Shown here in pieces: positions 28,444 to 37,580 of a DNA stretch of 64,000 bases. Under the pieces are notes generated by a model. That model was not told where the DNA came from and searched no databases. It saw only the letters and a program-made list of their open reading frames with translations. The position numbers and the translations under genes were made by a program. Positions within the stretch are counted from its first letter, which is position 1. Each line of letters begins with the position of its first letter. The stretch comes from Vibrionales bacterium SWAT-3 (GTDB taxonomy: Bacteria; Pseudomonadota; Gammaproteobacteria; Enterobacterales; Vibrionaceae), in assembly GCA_000169995.1 (NCBI GenBank), contig AAZW01000024.1:1-64000 (forward strand), in the 5' to 3' direction.

Positions 28444-31400
28444 TTACTGACCTGTTAAGCCGCTTTCACCTCGGTAAATAACGCGATCGTTACCACGGTA
28501 GATGCCAAATGTGACGACGGTGGACGGATCTTCATCGCCTAGTTGGCGCCAATTGTATTGCAACCAAGGTTGATCTTCGTAATCTGTCGAACATGATATG
28601 TCATTTTCGCCCGTCTTCTTGCTTGGTTTCGAATCACCCATTCTTAACCATAGACGGACTTGCTCGCGCGGCGTATCTGTACCTGCAGGCGTATTTTGAT
28701 TCGCAGTGACCTCTTCTCCACCGTTATCGACGCTGCCGCTGCCATTAAGCGAAGCTAACGTAGTTATCGCCCCTTCACTGTGCCAAATCACTTGTTTACA
28801 AACTTTTGAACCATCAAAGGCGCTGCGATTATCATCTTCATTAACGACAAATTCGCTGCCATCCCAAAGCTCGGCTCGTAATGGAATAGTTAGAGTAGTA
28901 CCAGAATTTCCACCGATATCATCTAGGACCATTCGACCAAAACGAGCTGGAGGTTGAACCAGAAACTCTACAGAATCTGTCAAAGTATCAGAATCAGTAA
29001 ATGACACAGGATCAACGCCGTCTACCGTTAAGCCGAAATGGGTAACTGTAGAATTGGCATCCGATGTATTAAAAGGATTATCCTTGCGGCTAACGCTATC
29101 AGAATCCGTAACTCGCTTAAGAACAGCAGCACCATCGTTCAACAACCAATGCTTGCGATCAGTAGACCAAGTACCAGCCCCTGTATCCAGTAAGAACTCG
29201 TTATCGATAGCTGTGTCATCTAAAACACCAAATTTCGCCTGTAAGTCTGAATGGAAGAAACGATAATTGTTAAGCGCGTTGCCGACACCGCTCTCACCTG
29301 ATGCCATTGGATACACTTGATGAACAGTCGAGTCGTAAGGTTGACTCAAATAAGCAATGTCGTTTTGATTAGCAACATTCCATTCAGGGTTCTCTTGCTG
29401 GAAGTACTTCGGATAGAAGCGGCCAATGGGTTTACTTCCATTAAAGCCACCTAAAATGGAGCTGTAAAAGCTCCCGGTTTCAGTTGCAATAAAGTTAAAA
29501 CTACCCGCTTCTGAATATCTTAGACCATCAAATTTATAGCCTTTTTTGCCGTGGTCATTCGGTGAAATCTGTTTAGTTAATCGCTCTTCAGGGGTTAAAT
29601 CACCCAGCTCTGCATCAGGATAATCCGTAGCTGAAGGAGTATCTAAAGTTGTTGTAACTTTCACGCTTGCCATCGATTCAAAGTAATTATTCGTTAACAA
29701 CCCATCATCAGAACAAACATCAGATGAATCGGTATACTTTATCGGGCGAGCATAAACATCGAATGCTTCTCTAGCGCCAGTGAAACTGTCTGAGTCTTTA
29801 TCTTTGCTGTTTCCATCCGATCCCTTATTCGTGCAAATCGCAAATTTCCACGGGCGAGAATAGATAGCAAAGCTTCCCTTCACATCGTAGCTCCCATCTT
29901 CAGGACAACCAGCAAAGCCTGTACAATCAAAACTACTGTCTTTTAAAGTGACGTTGAAGAGCCCTGATTCAGAGATCGTTAAATCAGTAGTTGCGCTGCC
30001 TTTTTTGAACTCAGGTAAGTAAGTCAGCGAGCCATCGTAACCACTCCAAGAACTATCAAGTTCGTGAGCAATGGTAACTTCATCCCCAGCTTCACCTATA
30101 TAGTTTTCAGCCACAACAATTGAGTCGCCAGAATCACATGCGAGAACTTTGGTTACTGTTGGCGTAGCCTGCCCTGCAATCGCATCCAAACGATTTGTCG
30201 GATTATCGCCATCCATTAAAGAGAACTTAAACGGCACGAATTTAAATTGGCTTTCAACTTCTTTTCCTGAATCGTCGACCAATGTCGCCGTTAGCTTATA
30301 TCCGGTATCAAAATCAATATTAGCAGAATTGTTAGCGACAACTTTTAAGGTTAATTGGCCATCGTCATTTGAAACATAATTAGGATAAGTGCCAGAACCT
30401 TTTAGCACCGAAACGTCGAATTCATCAGCGTCTGGCGTAATACCTACGGTTACGCCTAGACTTTCCGCCACACCGTTATTAGAGGTATTAATGGTAAATT
30501 GAGGAGAGTCATCACCACACATCAAAGCTAAATCGGTCGCAGGAGAAATATCTATTTCATAGTCATCTGCGGGTTCAAAACACTTATTAGTTGCAATAAT
30601 CTCAGAACCATTATTTAAGGTTATGGTTTTCGCAGTCACGGCCCCTTCAACAACGGCGTTATTACTCAAAATAACGCTTTTTTCACTATACAATAAACCG
30701 ACAAATTTGGAGTTGTTTGCTAAATCAACCCAAGAATGAATAACACCACCGTTATAACTCAGGTCGTGGACATAAAGAGTCAACTCACCATTATCTAGTG
30801 CAGAAAAGTTGGAACCATTACTTAAAGCAAAGCCTTTCGTATGTATTTCCACAACATTCCCTGGGGGGATTTCAATATCACCAATCGCGTTGATACTATC
30901 AACCCAGTACGTCCCTGTTTTAAATATCAGCGTCGCATTATTGTTTATAGTTAGTGTCCCAATAGACTCGTTATTTTGAAAAACTCTCGTTTGATTGTTC
31001 TGTACTGTTACTGTATCCAAGCCAGGATCTGGAGCTTGAAAGCTTTCTAATTGCTGTTTGGTCACTCGCAACCCAGTATCACCAAAACACTCTGTTCCGT
31101 CACACCCCTGACTCTTGCGATCTGTTACATCTGATTGAGCAAAACCAATATACCTTTTTCCTCCCGATATAGGAGCTCCTGAAATATTTGCATTATTTTC
31201 AATGGTTAGTGATGCTTGGTTATTACTTGTCCAGGTTTGAGCTGGTGAAGGAAATAACTCACAAATTTCAGATAATGGCGGTTTATCAAATAAGAAATAA
31301 GAGAAAGGTTCAACAACATGTCCTCTTTCAGGGTCTTTGGTCATATCTTCTTCGTTGATAAGAGAAACCCCTGTTTTGCTTACCGAACATCTACGCAACC

Positions 31401-32358
31401 AACCACCATTGTTACCGTTCCGAGTTCTTTTAGATGCAAGCAAAGTCGGTGTGGAAGTAAAGCCTGACACTGAAAAAGGGCTGACAAGTTTACACCCCTC
31501 AGTAATCGGTTTAATTATATTGTCATTCAAGGTTGTTGTTTGTTTCGTTGAGCCTTGACCAAGCCAGAACTTACGACCATTTACAAAGCCTTGTCCTAAA
31601 CCTGCGACAAAACCAACCTTTTCCGGAGTTATCGAATAGCTATTACGACTAACCTCAGACCGGTCAAGAACCAAAGAAAACGAAGAACGAGAGGGGTTTA
31701 ACGCTATAGGAGTCAACCATAATGGAGAGCCATTAGTGCTATTCTGAACAGTTTGTATTTGAACCAACACACCAGGAGAGCTACTAAAGCTCTGGTTTAA
31801 TCCAAAATTACTAAAACGCACTGTCTTGTTATTATTCCCCCAACCTCCGGCATTAGAGTATGTTTTGTCGTAGTTAACTTCACCCGCAACGATTTTTGCA
31901 CCGTTATCGAATTCAAGCACTCCCGGTTCAATAACCAAATAGTCGATATTTTCCATAGGTGCATCAACATAAGTGACGGCTTTATGAAGTGGATTATTAG
32001 GGTTGCCACATTTACCCCCAGGCTTCATCCTGACACATGCCTTAGTTGTTGGAGGAAGAAGCTGCTTAATCGATGCTCCTGACGTCGATACTGACATAAC
32101 ACGCAAATCTGAGGGGTATTCAGTTGTGTTTAAATTAAAGTTTGAACGACTAGAATTGACAGTTGCCATAACAAAGACAAGTGGAGGGGCTGTATAAGTA
32201 TTACTAAAATCAAGATTACAACTAACGGACGGTCCTGTAATAGTGCACTGATCGGCAGAAATAGTACCAAATTCAAATTGAGGATTAGTATTAATGCTAC
32301 CTTGAACTAACGGAGACAAGAAAAGCACAACTAAAAATATTAAAAATTGCTTTATCAT
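28444..32358 (-). CDS. mshQ: MSHA biogenesis protein MshQ
   Basis: Large secreted or pilus-associated protein, last gene of the MSHA cluster. I chose the start MIKQFLIFLVVLFLSPLVQG, a signal peptide, because GGGAGTGAG lies just upstream. An in-frame ATG six codons earlier overlaps mshP. The mature protein is about 1280 residues. The first ~380 contain two similar beta-type stretches (LDFSNTYTAPPLVFVMATV and VRFSNFGLNQSFSSSPGVLVQIQTV) resembling an H-type-lectin-like adhesin fold; this is tentative. The rest contains DUF6701-type sequence. A tip or minor-adhesin role is plausible but not shown here. Confidence 0.88.
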   Translation of the reverse strand: MIKQFLIFLVVLFLSPLVQGSINTNPQFEFGTISADQCTITGPSVSCNLDFSNTYTAPPLVFVMATVNSSRSNFNLNTTEYPSDLRVMSVSTSGASIKQLLPPTTKACVRMKPGGKCGNPNNPLHKAVTYVDAPMENIDYLVIEPGVLEFDNGAKIVAGEVNYDKTYSNAGGWGNNNKTVRFSNFGLNQSFSSSPGVLVQIQTVQNSTNGSPLWLTPIALNPSRSSFSLVLDRSEVSRNSYSITPEKVGFVAGLGQGFVNGRKFWLGQGSTKQTTTLNDNIIKPITEGCKLVSPFSVSGFTSTPTLLASKRTRNGNNGGWLRRCSVSKTGVSLINEEDMTKDPERGHVVEPFSYFLFDKPPLSEICELFPSPAQTWTSNNQASLTIENNANISGAPISGGKRYIGFAQSDVTDRKSQGCDGTECFGDTGLRVTKQQLESFQAPDPGLDTVTVQNNQTRVFQNNESIGTLTINNNATLIFKTGTYWVDSINAIGDIEIPPGNVVEIHTKGFALSNGSNFSALDNGELTLYVHDLSYNGGVIHSWVDLANNSKFVGLLYSEKSVILSNNAVVEGAVTAKTITLNNGSEIIATNKCFEPADDYEIDISPATDLALMCGDDSPQFTINTSNNGVAESLGVTVGITPDADEFDVSVLKGSGTYPNYVSNDDGQLTLKVVANNSANIDFDTGYKLTATLVDDSGKEVESQFKFVPFKFSLMDGDNPTNRLDAIAGQATPTVTKVLACDSGDSIVVAENYIGEAGDEVTIAHELDSSWSGYDGSLTYLPEFKKGSATTDLTISESGLFNVTLKDSSFDCTGFAGCPEDGSYDVKGSFAIYSRPWKFAICTNKGSDGNSKDKDSDSFTGAREAFDVYARPIKYTDSSDVCSDDGLLTNNYFESMASVKVTTTLDTPSATDYPDAELGDLTPEERLTKQISPNDHGKKGYKFDGLRYSEAGSFNFIATETGSFYSSILGGFNGSKPIGRFYPKYFQQENPEWNVANQNDIAYLSQPYDSTVHQVYPMASGESGVGNALNNYRFFHSDLQAKFGVLDDTAIDNEFLLDTGAGTWSTDRKHWLLNDGAAVLKRVTDSDSVSRKDNPFNTSDANSTVTHFGLTVDGVDPVSFTDSDTLTDSVEFLVQPPARFGRMVLDDIGGNSGTTLTIPLRAELWDGSEFVVNEDDNRSAFDGSKVCKQVIWHSEGAITTLASLNGSGSVDNGGEEVTANQNTPAGTDTPREQVRLWLRMGDSKPSKKTGENDISCSTDYEDQPWLQYNWRQLGDEDPSTVVTFGIYRGNDRVIYRGESGLTGQ

Positions 32359-32360
32359 AC

Positions 32361-32789
32361 TCACTCCCTCACCCAAACTTCTTGAATACGCTGTACTTGG
32401 TTAATACCTGAACCACAGATTGCTGTCGATTCAATTTTGAAGAAGCCAACACCATCTAATACACCAATTTGCCGACAGGTTAATTGGTCTACAATACAGA
32501 TAGTCGACATACCACTACTCACTTGATTTGAGTTCAAGTTACTACACACGGTACTCACACTGGTTGAAACGGCAGGCGAAACAGTCAAAGGGTAAACTTG
32601 AGTCAATGCCCATTCATTAGCAGAATGTGCGAGCAACCAGGCTTGTGTTCCAAGCTGTTTACGCGTCAATGTATCGTGATTTGACCACTGAACTTGTACT
32701 AAAGAAGTCGCAAGAAAGCCCATCACTACAATAACAAATACTGCGACGACCAAAACACTACCTTGTTGAGATGATTTTCTATGGCGCAT
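32361..32789 (-). CDS. mshP: MSHA biogenesis protein MshP
   Basis: Small PilX-like minor pilus protein. The start MRHRKSSQQGSVLVVAVFVIVVMGFLA is preferred, since AGG lies 6 bases upstream and it overlaps the mshO stop by 11 bases. A basic N-terminus plus one hydrophobic helix forms the pilin-like stem; the prepilin Gly-Ser junction is less canonical than in the neighbouring pilins. The C-terminal domain has paired cysteines. It is coupled to mshO and mshQ. Confidence 0.85.
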   Translation of the reverse strand: MRHRKSSQQGSVLVVAVFVIVVMGFLATSLVQVQWSNHDTLTRKQLGTQAWLLAHSANEWALTQVYPLTVSPAVSTSVSTVCSNLNSNQVSSGMSTICIVDQLTCRQIGVLDGVGFFKIESTAICGSGINQVQRIQEVWVRE

Positions 32790-33519
32790 TGAGTACCTGC
32801 ACATCTTGTTGGTAAACGCTTACTTCACTATTCTGCTCAAGTACAAGATCGATGTGAATCACACCGCCTCTTTGCAAACTTGGCTCTTCATAACGAAAAT
32901 TACTTTGAGCATAATTAATACTGTCTGCAACAGTGACTCCATTACGTTGAATTAACCCTTGGTTCTGAATGGTATCGTTCACTAAGCAATAACTCACAGA
33001 GGCGCTCTCATCGTAAATATAATGGCGCTCAGCCTTCGAACGACTATCTAAAGTCACAGAAGGGGCAGTAAAAACATTATTGGTTGAAATTAGCCCTGAC
33101 ACTGCAATCCGCTTGGTTGAACCCGCTCCTAGTTCAGAGAAGTTAGTTGGGTTGATAATTAGGAAATCGTTAGCATCGAGTATGGGGGAGTCTTGGCCGA
33201 TGATAAAATTGAGCTCATTGGTCGCTTCATCCAGATGATAAAAACCTGAATACTTAATAGCGTAAAAAGTGAGGCATTTCTGAGCAAAAGCCGAAGCAGG
33301 CATAATGCTCGAATCAAAACTGTTAGGAACCGCATGGCTGATCTCGCGCGACATTTTCTCGACAACAAACTGCCCTTTTACTTGCACCTTTTGTCTATCG
33401 ATAGTGTCAACATACCCTTTCATTCCGTATTCAACAAAACCAGCAATCGCTAGACCAATAACAGAAACTACAACGATCGTTACTATCATCTCTATTAAAG
33501 TGAAACCACGTTGCTTCAT
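32779..33519 (-). CDS. mshO: MSHA minor pilin MshO
   Basis: Type IV prepilin of 246 residues. The leader MKQRG is cut before FTLIEM, with Glu at mature position 5, followed by the hydrophobic stem VTIVVVSVIGLAIAGFV. A PilW-like globular part follows. Its ATG overlaps the mshD stop (TAATG), so translation is coupled. Minor pilins of this kind initiate pilus assembly. Confidence 0.92.
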   Translation of the reverse strand: MKQRGFTLIEMIVTIVVVSVIGLAIAGFVEYGMKGYVDTIDRQKVQVKGQFVVEKMSREISHAVPNSFDSSIMPASAFAQKCLTFYAIKYSGFYHLDEATNELNFIIGQDSPILDANDFLIINPTNFSELGAGSTKRIAVSGLISTNNVFTAPSVTLDSRSKAERHYIYDESASVSYCLVNDTIQNQGLIQRNGVTVADSINYAQSNFRYEEPSLQRGGVIHIDLVLEQNSEVSVYQQDVQVLNAP

Positions 33520-34088
33520 TAGTAGTTCCCCTTGTACGCGATAACGCTGTAGCGATTGTTACCACCAAATATCTGTATCTCAACACGCTTCATCGTGCCA
33601 ATCGTATTGTCGTCAATTCCATCCATATTGGCATCATAAAAAACAGACACTTCGACTCGAAAATTGGCATAGCTGCCCTCAATATTCTCATCTAGGATAT
33701 TAGCAAGTGAATACTTTACAGAGGAAATACAAGACGACTCTGTGGTATCTGTATACCAACATCCAATATAGTCATCGACGTCATTAAAAGCAGCAGGCGT
33801 TGCTTCAGCACCATCAACGCCGAGCTCCCCCGGAGCAGAGCAATCGACTGCACCCGCATCACCACAACGTATGATTCCGCCATCAAAATCACTATGTTCA
33901 TCAAAGCCACGAGCCAATATTTGATTCATCAAACTTTGCCCTAACGCGACTGAGCGGTTTTGATATTGTGGGTCGGCTGAGCTTGCCACTTGTGGTGTTA
34001 AAAAACTGGTAATTGTGACTATGGCAATACCTAGGACGATAATCACAACAATGCTTTCAATCAGAGTAAATCCACGTGAGCGAATCAT
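33519..34088 (-). CDS. mshD: MSHA minor pilin MshD
   Basis: Type IV prepilin of 189 residues with leader MIRSRG-FTLIES and a hydrophobic stem IVVIIVLGIAIVTITSFL. The globular domain has acidic stretches and several cysteines (IIRCGDAGAVDCSAPG). It overlaps mshC by 4 bases (ATGA) and mshO by one base, a tightly coupled minor-pilin operon. Confidence 0.92.
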   Translation of the reverse strand: MIRSRGFTLIESIVVIIVLGIAIVTITSFLTPQVASSADPQYQNRSVALGQSLMNQILARGFDEHSDFDGGIIRCGDAGAVDCSAPGELGVDGAEATPAAFNDVDDYIGCWYTDTTESSCISSVKYSLANILDENIEGSYANFRVEVSVFYDANMDGIDDNTIGTMKRVEIQIFGGNNRYSVIAYKGNY

Positions 34089-34579
34089 AGACAGGCTCCT
34101 TCGCGCACATAGCCCTGAGAATTAATGCAGACTTGGGCGCTATTGCTGGAAGTGATTGAGTTAATCGTAATATTAACGCCAGCGCTGACTGAAGGATTCC
34201 CTAATAGATCAAAATCGATAATCGTATTGGCAGGAGCAAATGTAATATCTGACTCACGCACATAATCACTACGAGCATCGGCTTGTGATTTTTGAGCACT
34301 ATTCGATAAATTTAAACTACATGCCGAAACCGAACCTAAGCAGTCACTGTTGATCGCAAGACGGAAACTATCATTAGCAGAAGAAACGTTTGATTGCATT
34401 CGATTAACTTGAATTTGACGAATAACGGAGATGGCTTGCTCTTGCGCAGAAAAAGTAGAGAAGCTAGAAGTACCAACGAAGCGACTTGCGGCAAAAGTGG
34501 AAACAATACCGAGAATAATAATAACGATGATCAACTCTACCAGAGTAAAGCCTTTAGAGAAGGGAGTGCTATCCATCAT
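34085..34579 (-). CDS. mshC: MSHA minor pilin MshC
   Basis: Type IV prepilin of 164 residues: MMDSTPFSKG-FTLVELIIVIIILGIVSTFAASRFVG, with Glu5 after the cleavage site. The C-terminal region has the cysteine pair seen in pseudopilins. It starts about 95 bases beyond the mshA terminator. Minor pilins are therefore made from read-through or a separate promoter, at lower level than MshA. Confidence 0.92.
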   Translation of the reverse strand: MMDSTPFSKGFTLVELIIVIIILGIVSTFAASRFVGTSSFSTFSAQEQAISVIRQIQVNRMQSNVSSANDSFRLAINSDCLGSVSACSLNLSNSAQKSQADARSDYVRESDITFAPANTIIDFDLLGNPSVSAGVNITINSITSSNSAQVCINSQGYVREGACL

Positions 34580-34674
34580 TAGCCTCTAACTGCCTAGCGA
34601 ATACCAATTATATAAGATAACGAAGTTTACGATATTATGTATATGAATAGTTTTAATATTTATGTGTTATAGAT

Positions 34675-34702
34675 AGAAAAAAGGCCAGCAGGTGCTGGCC
34701 TA
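34675..34702 (-). terminator. mshA terminator
   Basis: AGGCCAGCA and TGCTGGCCT arms are followed on the minus strand by a run of T. It lies 17 bases after the mshA stop and separates the major pilin from the minor pilins. Confidence 0.9.
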
Positions 34703-34718
34703 ATCAAAAATATTTGAC

Positions 34719-35195
34719 TTAGTTAGCAGAACAGATTGTACCAGTACCTGTAGATACAACGTTTGCAGTAGCTGGTGTATTAGCATCCTCAGCTTGAGTA
34801 TATACAACACAGTTAGTTGTGTAATTTGGAATACCAAAAGTTACTTGAGCAGGGTTTGAACCAGCTACTACTTCAATAAATTCGAAATCATCACCGATTC
34901 CCTGAACGATATTTGTAATATCATCTTCAGTTGCATTCGGGTAACCAAAAGTAGTATTGATAGTTGAACCACCAGCGCTTAAAGCGCCAGAAGTACTCTC
35001 GAAGCCTTCAATTGCAGCCTTACCGTAAATAATGCTCGCTGAACCTTGGATTGCACCAGCTAGACCTTCAAGCGTTGCATCTTTAGCATCATCTTGCAGG
35101 TTTAGGAAACGTGGTGCCGCCGTTACAGCAAGAATACCTAGAATAACAATTACAACCACTAGTTCAATTAGGGTGAAACCGCCTTGTCTTTTCAT
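34719..35195 (-). CDS. mshA: MSHA major pilin MshA
   Basis: Major structural subunit of the mannose-sensitive haemagglutinin pilus, 158 residues. The leader MKRQGG is cut before FTLIELVVVIVILGILAVTAAPRFLNLQDDAKDAT, the canonical type IVa stem. A disulfide loop near the C-terminus is suggested by TNCVVYTQ...GTICSAN. GAGAGAG precedes the ATG. The gene lies between mshB and a strong terminator, as expected for an abundant pilin, and is intact although three assembly genes upstream are broken. Confidence 0.95.
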   Translation of the reverse strand: MKRQGGFTLIELVVVIVILGILAVTAAPRFLNLQDDAKDATLEGLAGAIQGSASIIYGKAAIEGFESTSGALSAGGSTINTTFGYPNATEDDITNIVQGIGDDFEFIEVVAGSNPAQVTFGIPNYTTNCVVYTQAEDANTPATANVVSTGTGTICSAN

Positions 35196-35230
35196 AGTTA
35201 AGCTCTCTCTATGTTTAATTTTACGCAGAC

Positions 35231-35806
35231 TTACTGCAAAGTTACGGTCACACGACCAGTTTTAATTTCGTAAACAAATTCATGCTCGGTACTACCTTCT
35301 AATTGAACGTAAGTACAGGTTGCATCACCTGAATTTGCTTGCGCTGAATACTTGTAGTTTGAGTCGTTCGCTACATCTGAAACAGGGCCCACTTTGGGTG
35401 GATTTTGCAGCAAGTTTTCCATCAACTCAGAACATGTTTGGTCTGAAATATCTTGTGGCGCAGTGCCAGAATTGTTGTTCAGGGTCCATGGATAACCGTC
35501 TCGAAAGTCAGTATCCACATTGCTACTGTTCTTTGATCTTGTTAACCAAAAATCAACACCATCATAATTTACAGTATTGTATGTTTCAACACCTATCTTC
35601 TCTGACGGCCTTGCTTCTGCTTCCCATTGTGCTCTTGCTGACAAAACAGCCGTTGCAAAGCCACCAGCGACACCTTCAATACTGGATTTTTTGGCTTCAT
35701 CCGTCACATCGAGAAAACGAGGCAACGCAGCGACCGCCAATAAACCAACAACTACGATCACTATCACTAATTCGACAAGGGAGAAACCCTTTTGATTCTT
35801 AAGCAT
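35231..35806 (-). CDS. mshB: MSHA pilin-like protein MshB
   Basis: Type IV prepilin of 191 residues, MLKNQKG-FSLVELVIVIVVVGLLAVAALPRFLDVTDEAKKSS. The stem is very like that of MshA, but the globular part is larger. Cysteines near residues 128 and 167 may form the C-terminal loop. It is the first gene of the structural half of the cluster; in V. cholerae the msh locus is divided into a secretory and a structural operon at this point. Confidence 0.92.
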   Translation of the reverse strand: MLKNQKGFSLVELVIVIVVVGLLAVAALPRFLDVTDEAKKSSIEGVAGGFATAVLSARAQWEAEARPSEKIGVETYNTVNYDGVDFWLTRSKNSSNVDTDFRDGYPWTLNNNSGTAPQDISDQTCSELMENLLQNPPKVGPVSDVANDSNYKYSAQANSGDATCTYVQLEGSTEHEFVYEIKTGRVTVTLQ

Positions 35807-35885
35807 TTTCTACCTACTCATCTAATTATTAACGCGCATTATACATTCGCGCACGTGTAAAACCATACTAAAACTGTCAATATTT

Positions 35886-36341
35886 TCACAAAGCCAAAAT
35901 ATTGGCTCTCACGCTAAACCTTTCGCTCTTAAGAAATATATCTATCTGATATTTATCGCCATAATAATAAGTGCAATGAAACTGTATGTTATCACTTTGG
36001 TCTTCAACTCTTGGCGAGTTTAACCCCAGAATGCTCTTCGGTGGATATAATTGATCCAGCCAATAATTACAGTCCACCTTTGAGCTTTGAATCGGTCTTA
36101 CCCACCCTGTTCTGCTGTAGTTTTTTGGGGGGGCCGAGTCGCTTTCTTGCTCTACACCTTTTAACAAATATTGTTGTTTGAACAGATTTGCTTGCTCAAG
36201 TATGCGCTTACTTGCCACAATTAATGCCGTATTGGTCGCATCTTCTTCTACTGACTTCCATGCAGAAAGCAGACCTATAATTAGAAAAAGAATAACCACA
36301 GTCCAAATAACAAAACGTGAGCGTTGTAGGTTATTTAGCAT
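35886..36341 (-). CDS. mshF: MSHA biogenesis protein MshF
   Basis: Small bitopic inner-membrane protein of 151 residues. A basic start (MLNNLQRSR) precedes one helix, FVIWTVVILFLIIGLLSAW, then a mainly helical periplasmic segment and a C-terminal beta-rich part. It begins 3 bases after mshG. Function beyond a requirement in the MSHA cluster is not known. Confidence 0.85.
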   Translation of the reverse strand: MLNNLQRSRFVIWTVVILFLIIGLLSAWKSVEEDATNTALIVASKRILEQANLFKQQYLLKGVEQESDSAPPKNYSRTGWVRPIQSSKVDCNYWLDQLYPPKSILGLNSPRVEDQSDNIQFHCTYYYGDKYQIDIFLKSERFSVRANILAL

Positions 36342-36344
36342 TCC

Positions 36345-37568
36345 TTAACCTTTGATTGCATCCAGCATTCCCCACATCGGTAAGAAAATACCGAGAGCGA
36401 GAATCAACACCATACCTGCCACTATGGTTAGCAAGATCGGTTCAATTCTGGCGGTTAAGGTTTTCAGGTCATAATCGACTTCTCGATCATAATAGTCAGC
36501 CACTTCAAGCAGTAGCTCATCGATACGACCCGTCTCTTCACCTACTGAGATCATTTGTATCACCAGCGGTGTGAAAATTTCGCTATTAATCGCCGTCGAC
36601 GAAACCGTACTACCCGCCTCGATAGCCGATTTCATCGCTTGTACCCGCAGCTCTAAAAAGCGATTATCCAGGGCTTCAGCCGATAGTGCTAAAGATTGGT
36701 TTAGCGGTACACCGGCTTTCAGCATCAAAGCAAAGGTGCGCGAAAAACGTGACAACAATGCTCGGTTCACGACCCCACCGATGACAGGTATCTTTAAGCG
36801 AACCCTATCCCACTTCTCTAGGCCTTTATCCGTCTTAACCCAGGCTTTAAAGGCAAAGATAAGACCAAAGATCACACCGAGCATGATTCCCCAGTAATTA
36901 ACAAAAAACTCAGACATGCCAATTAAGATACGGGTCGGCAGTGGCAAATCGACACCAAACCGAGCGAACATACTGGAGAACTGTGGAATAACCTTAATGT
37001 TAAGTATGAACATCGCGATCAAAATAAAGCTGATCACGAAGGTTGGGTAGCGCATCGCGGTCTTGATTCGCTTTCGAGTCTCGACTTCTTGTTCGTAGTA
37101 ACCCGCTAATTGCAGCAAGGCCTGATCAAGACGACCTGTATTTTCACCAACACCGATCATAGAAACAAACAGTGGGCTAAACACTTTAGGGTGCATCTGC
37201 ATCGACGCCGCTAAACCACGACCATTGGTTAACTCAGCAACCACCTCTTCAAGCGCAGCCTTCAACTGCTTATTTTCGCAGTTTTGAGTCAGGCCTTTCA
37301 TCGATCTTAACAATGGAACGCCCGCTTTAGTTAAGCTGTATAACTGGCGGCAGAACAGCACCAAGACCTCAAGTGGCACACTCGGTGAGAATAGAGCAGA
37401 TACATCCATATCCAATACGGAACCACCACTTTTCCCAAGCTTAATCGAGGTTGGGATAATCCCCTTACTCATCAAGCTTTCAGCGGCAAGATCTTCGTTA
37501 TTCGCGTCTAATTGACCACTTACTTGGCTACCATCAGAGCTGCGACCTACATAACGATACGTTGGCAT
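36345..37568 (-). CDS. mshG: MSHA inner-membrane platform protein MshG
   Basis: PilC/GspF-type polytopic platform protein of 407 residues on which the assembly ATPase acts. Two T2SSF repeats are present: VLFCRQLYSLTKAGVPLLRSMKGL with GENTGRLDQALLQLA, and SRFSRTFALMLKAGVPLNQSLAL with GEETGRIDELLLEVADYY. There are three main helices near residues 170, 220 and 385. It follows mshE by 12 bases. Confidence 0.94.
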   Translation of the reverse strand: MPTYRYVGRSSDGSQVSGQLDANNEDLAAESLMSKGIIPTSIKLGKSGGSVLDMDVSALFSPSVPLEVLVLFCRQLYSLTKAGVPLLRSMKGLTQNCENKQLKAALEEVVAELTNGRGLAASMQMHPKVFSPLFVSMIGVGENTGRLDQALLQLAGYYEQEVETRKRIKTAMRYPTFVISFILIAMFILNIKVIPQFSSMFARFGVDLPLPTRILIGMSEFFVNYWGIMLGVIFGLIFAFKAWVKTDKGLEKWDRVRLKIPVIGGVVNRALLSRFSRTFALMLKAGVPLNQSLALSAEALDNRFLELRVQAMKSAIEAGSTVSSTAINSEIFTPLVIQMISVGEETGRIDELLLEVADYYDREVDYDLKTLTARIEPILLTIVAGMVLILALGIFLPMWGMLDAIKG

Positions 37569-37580
37569 ATCACTCTACCC

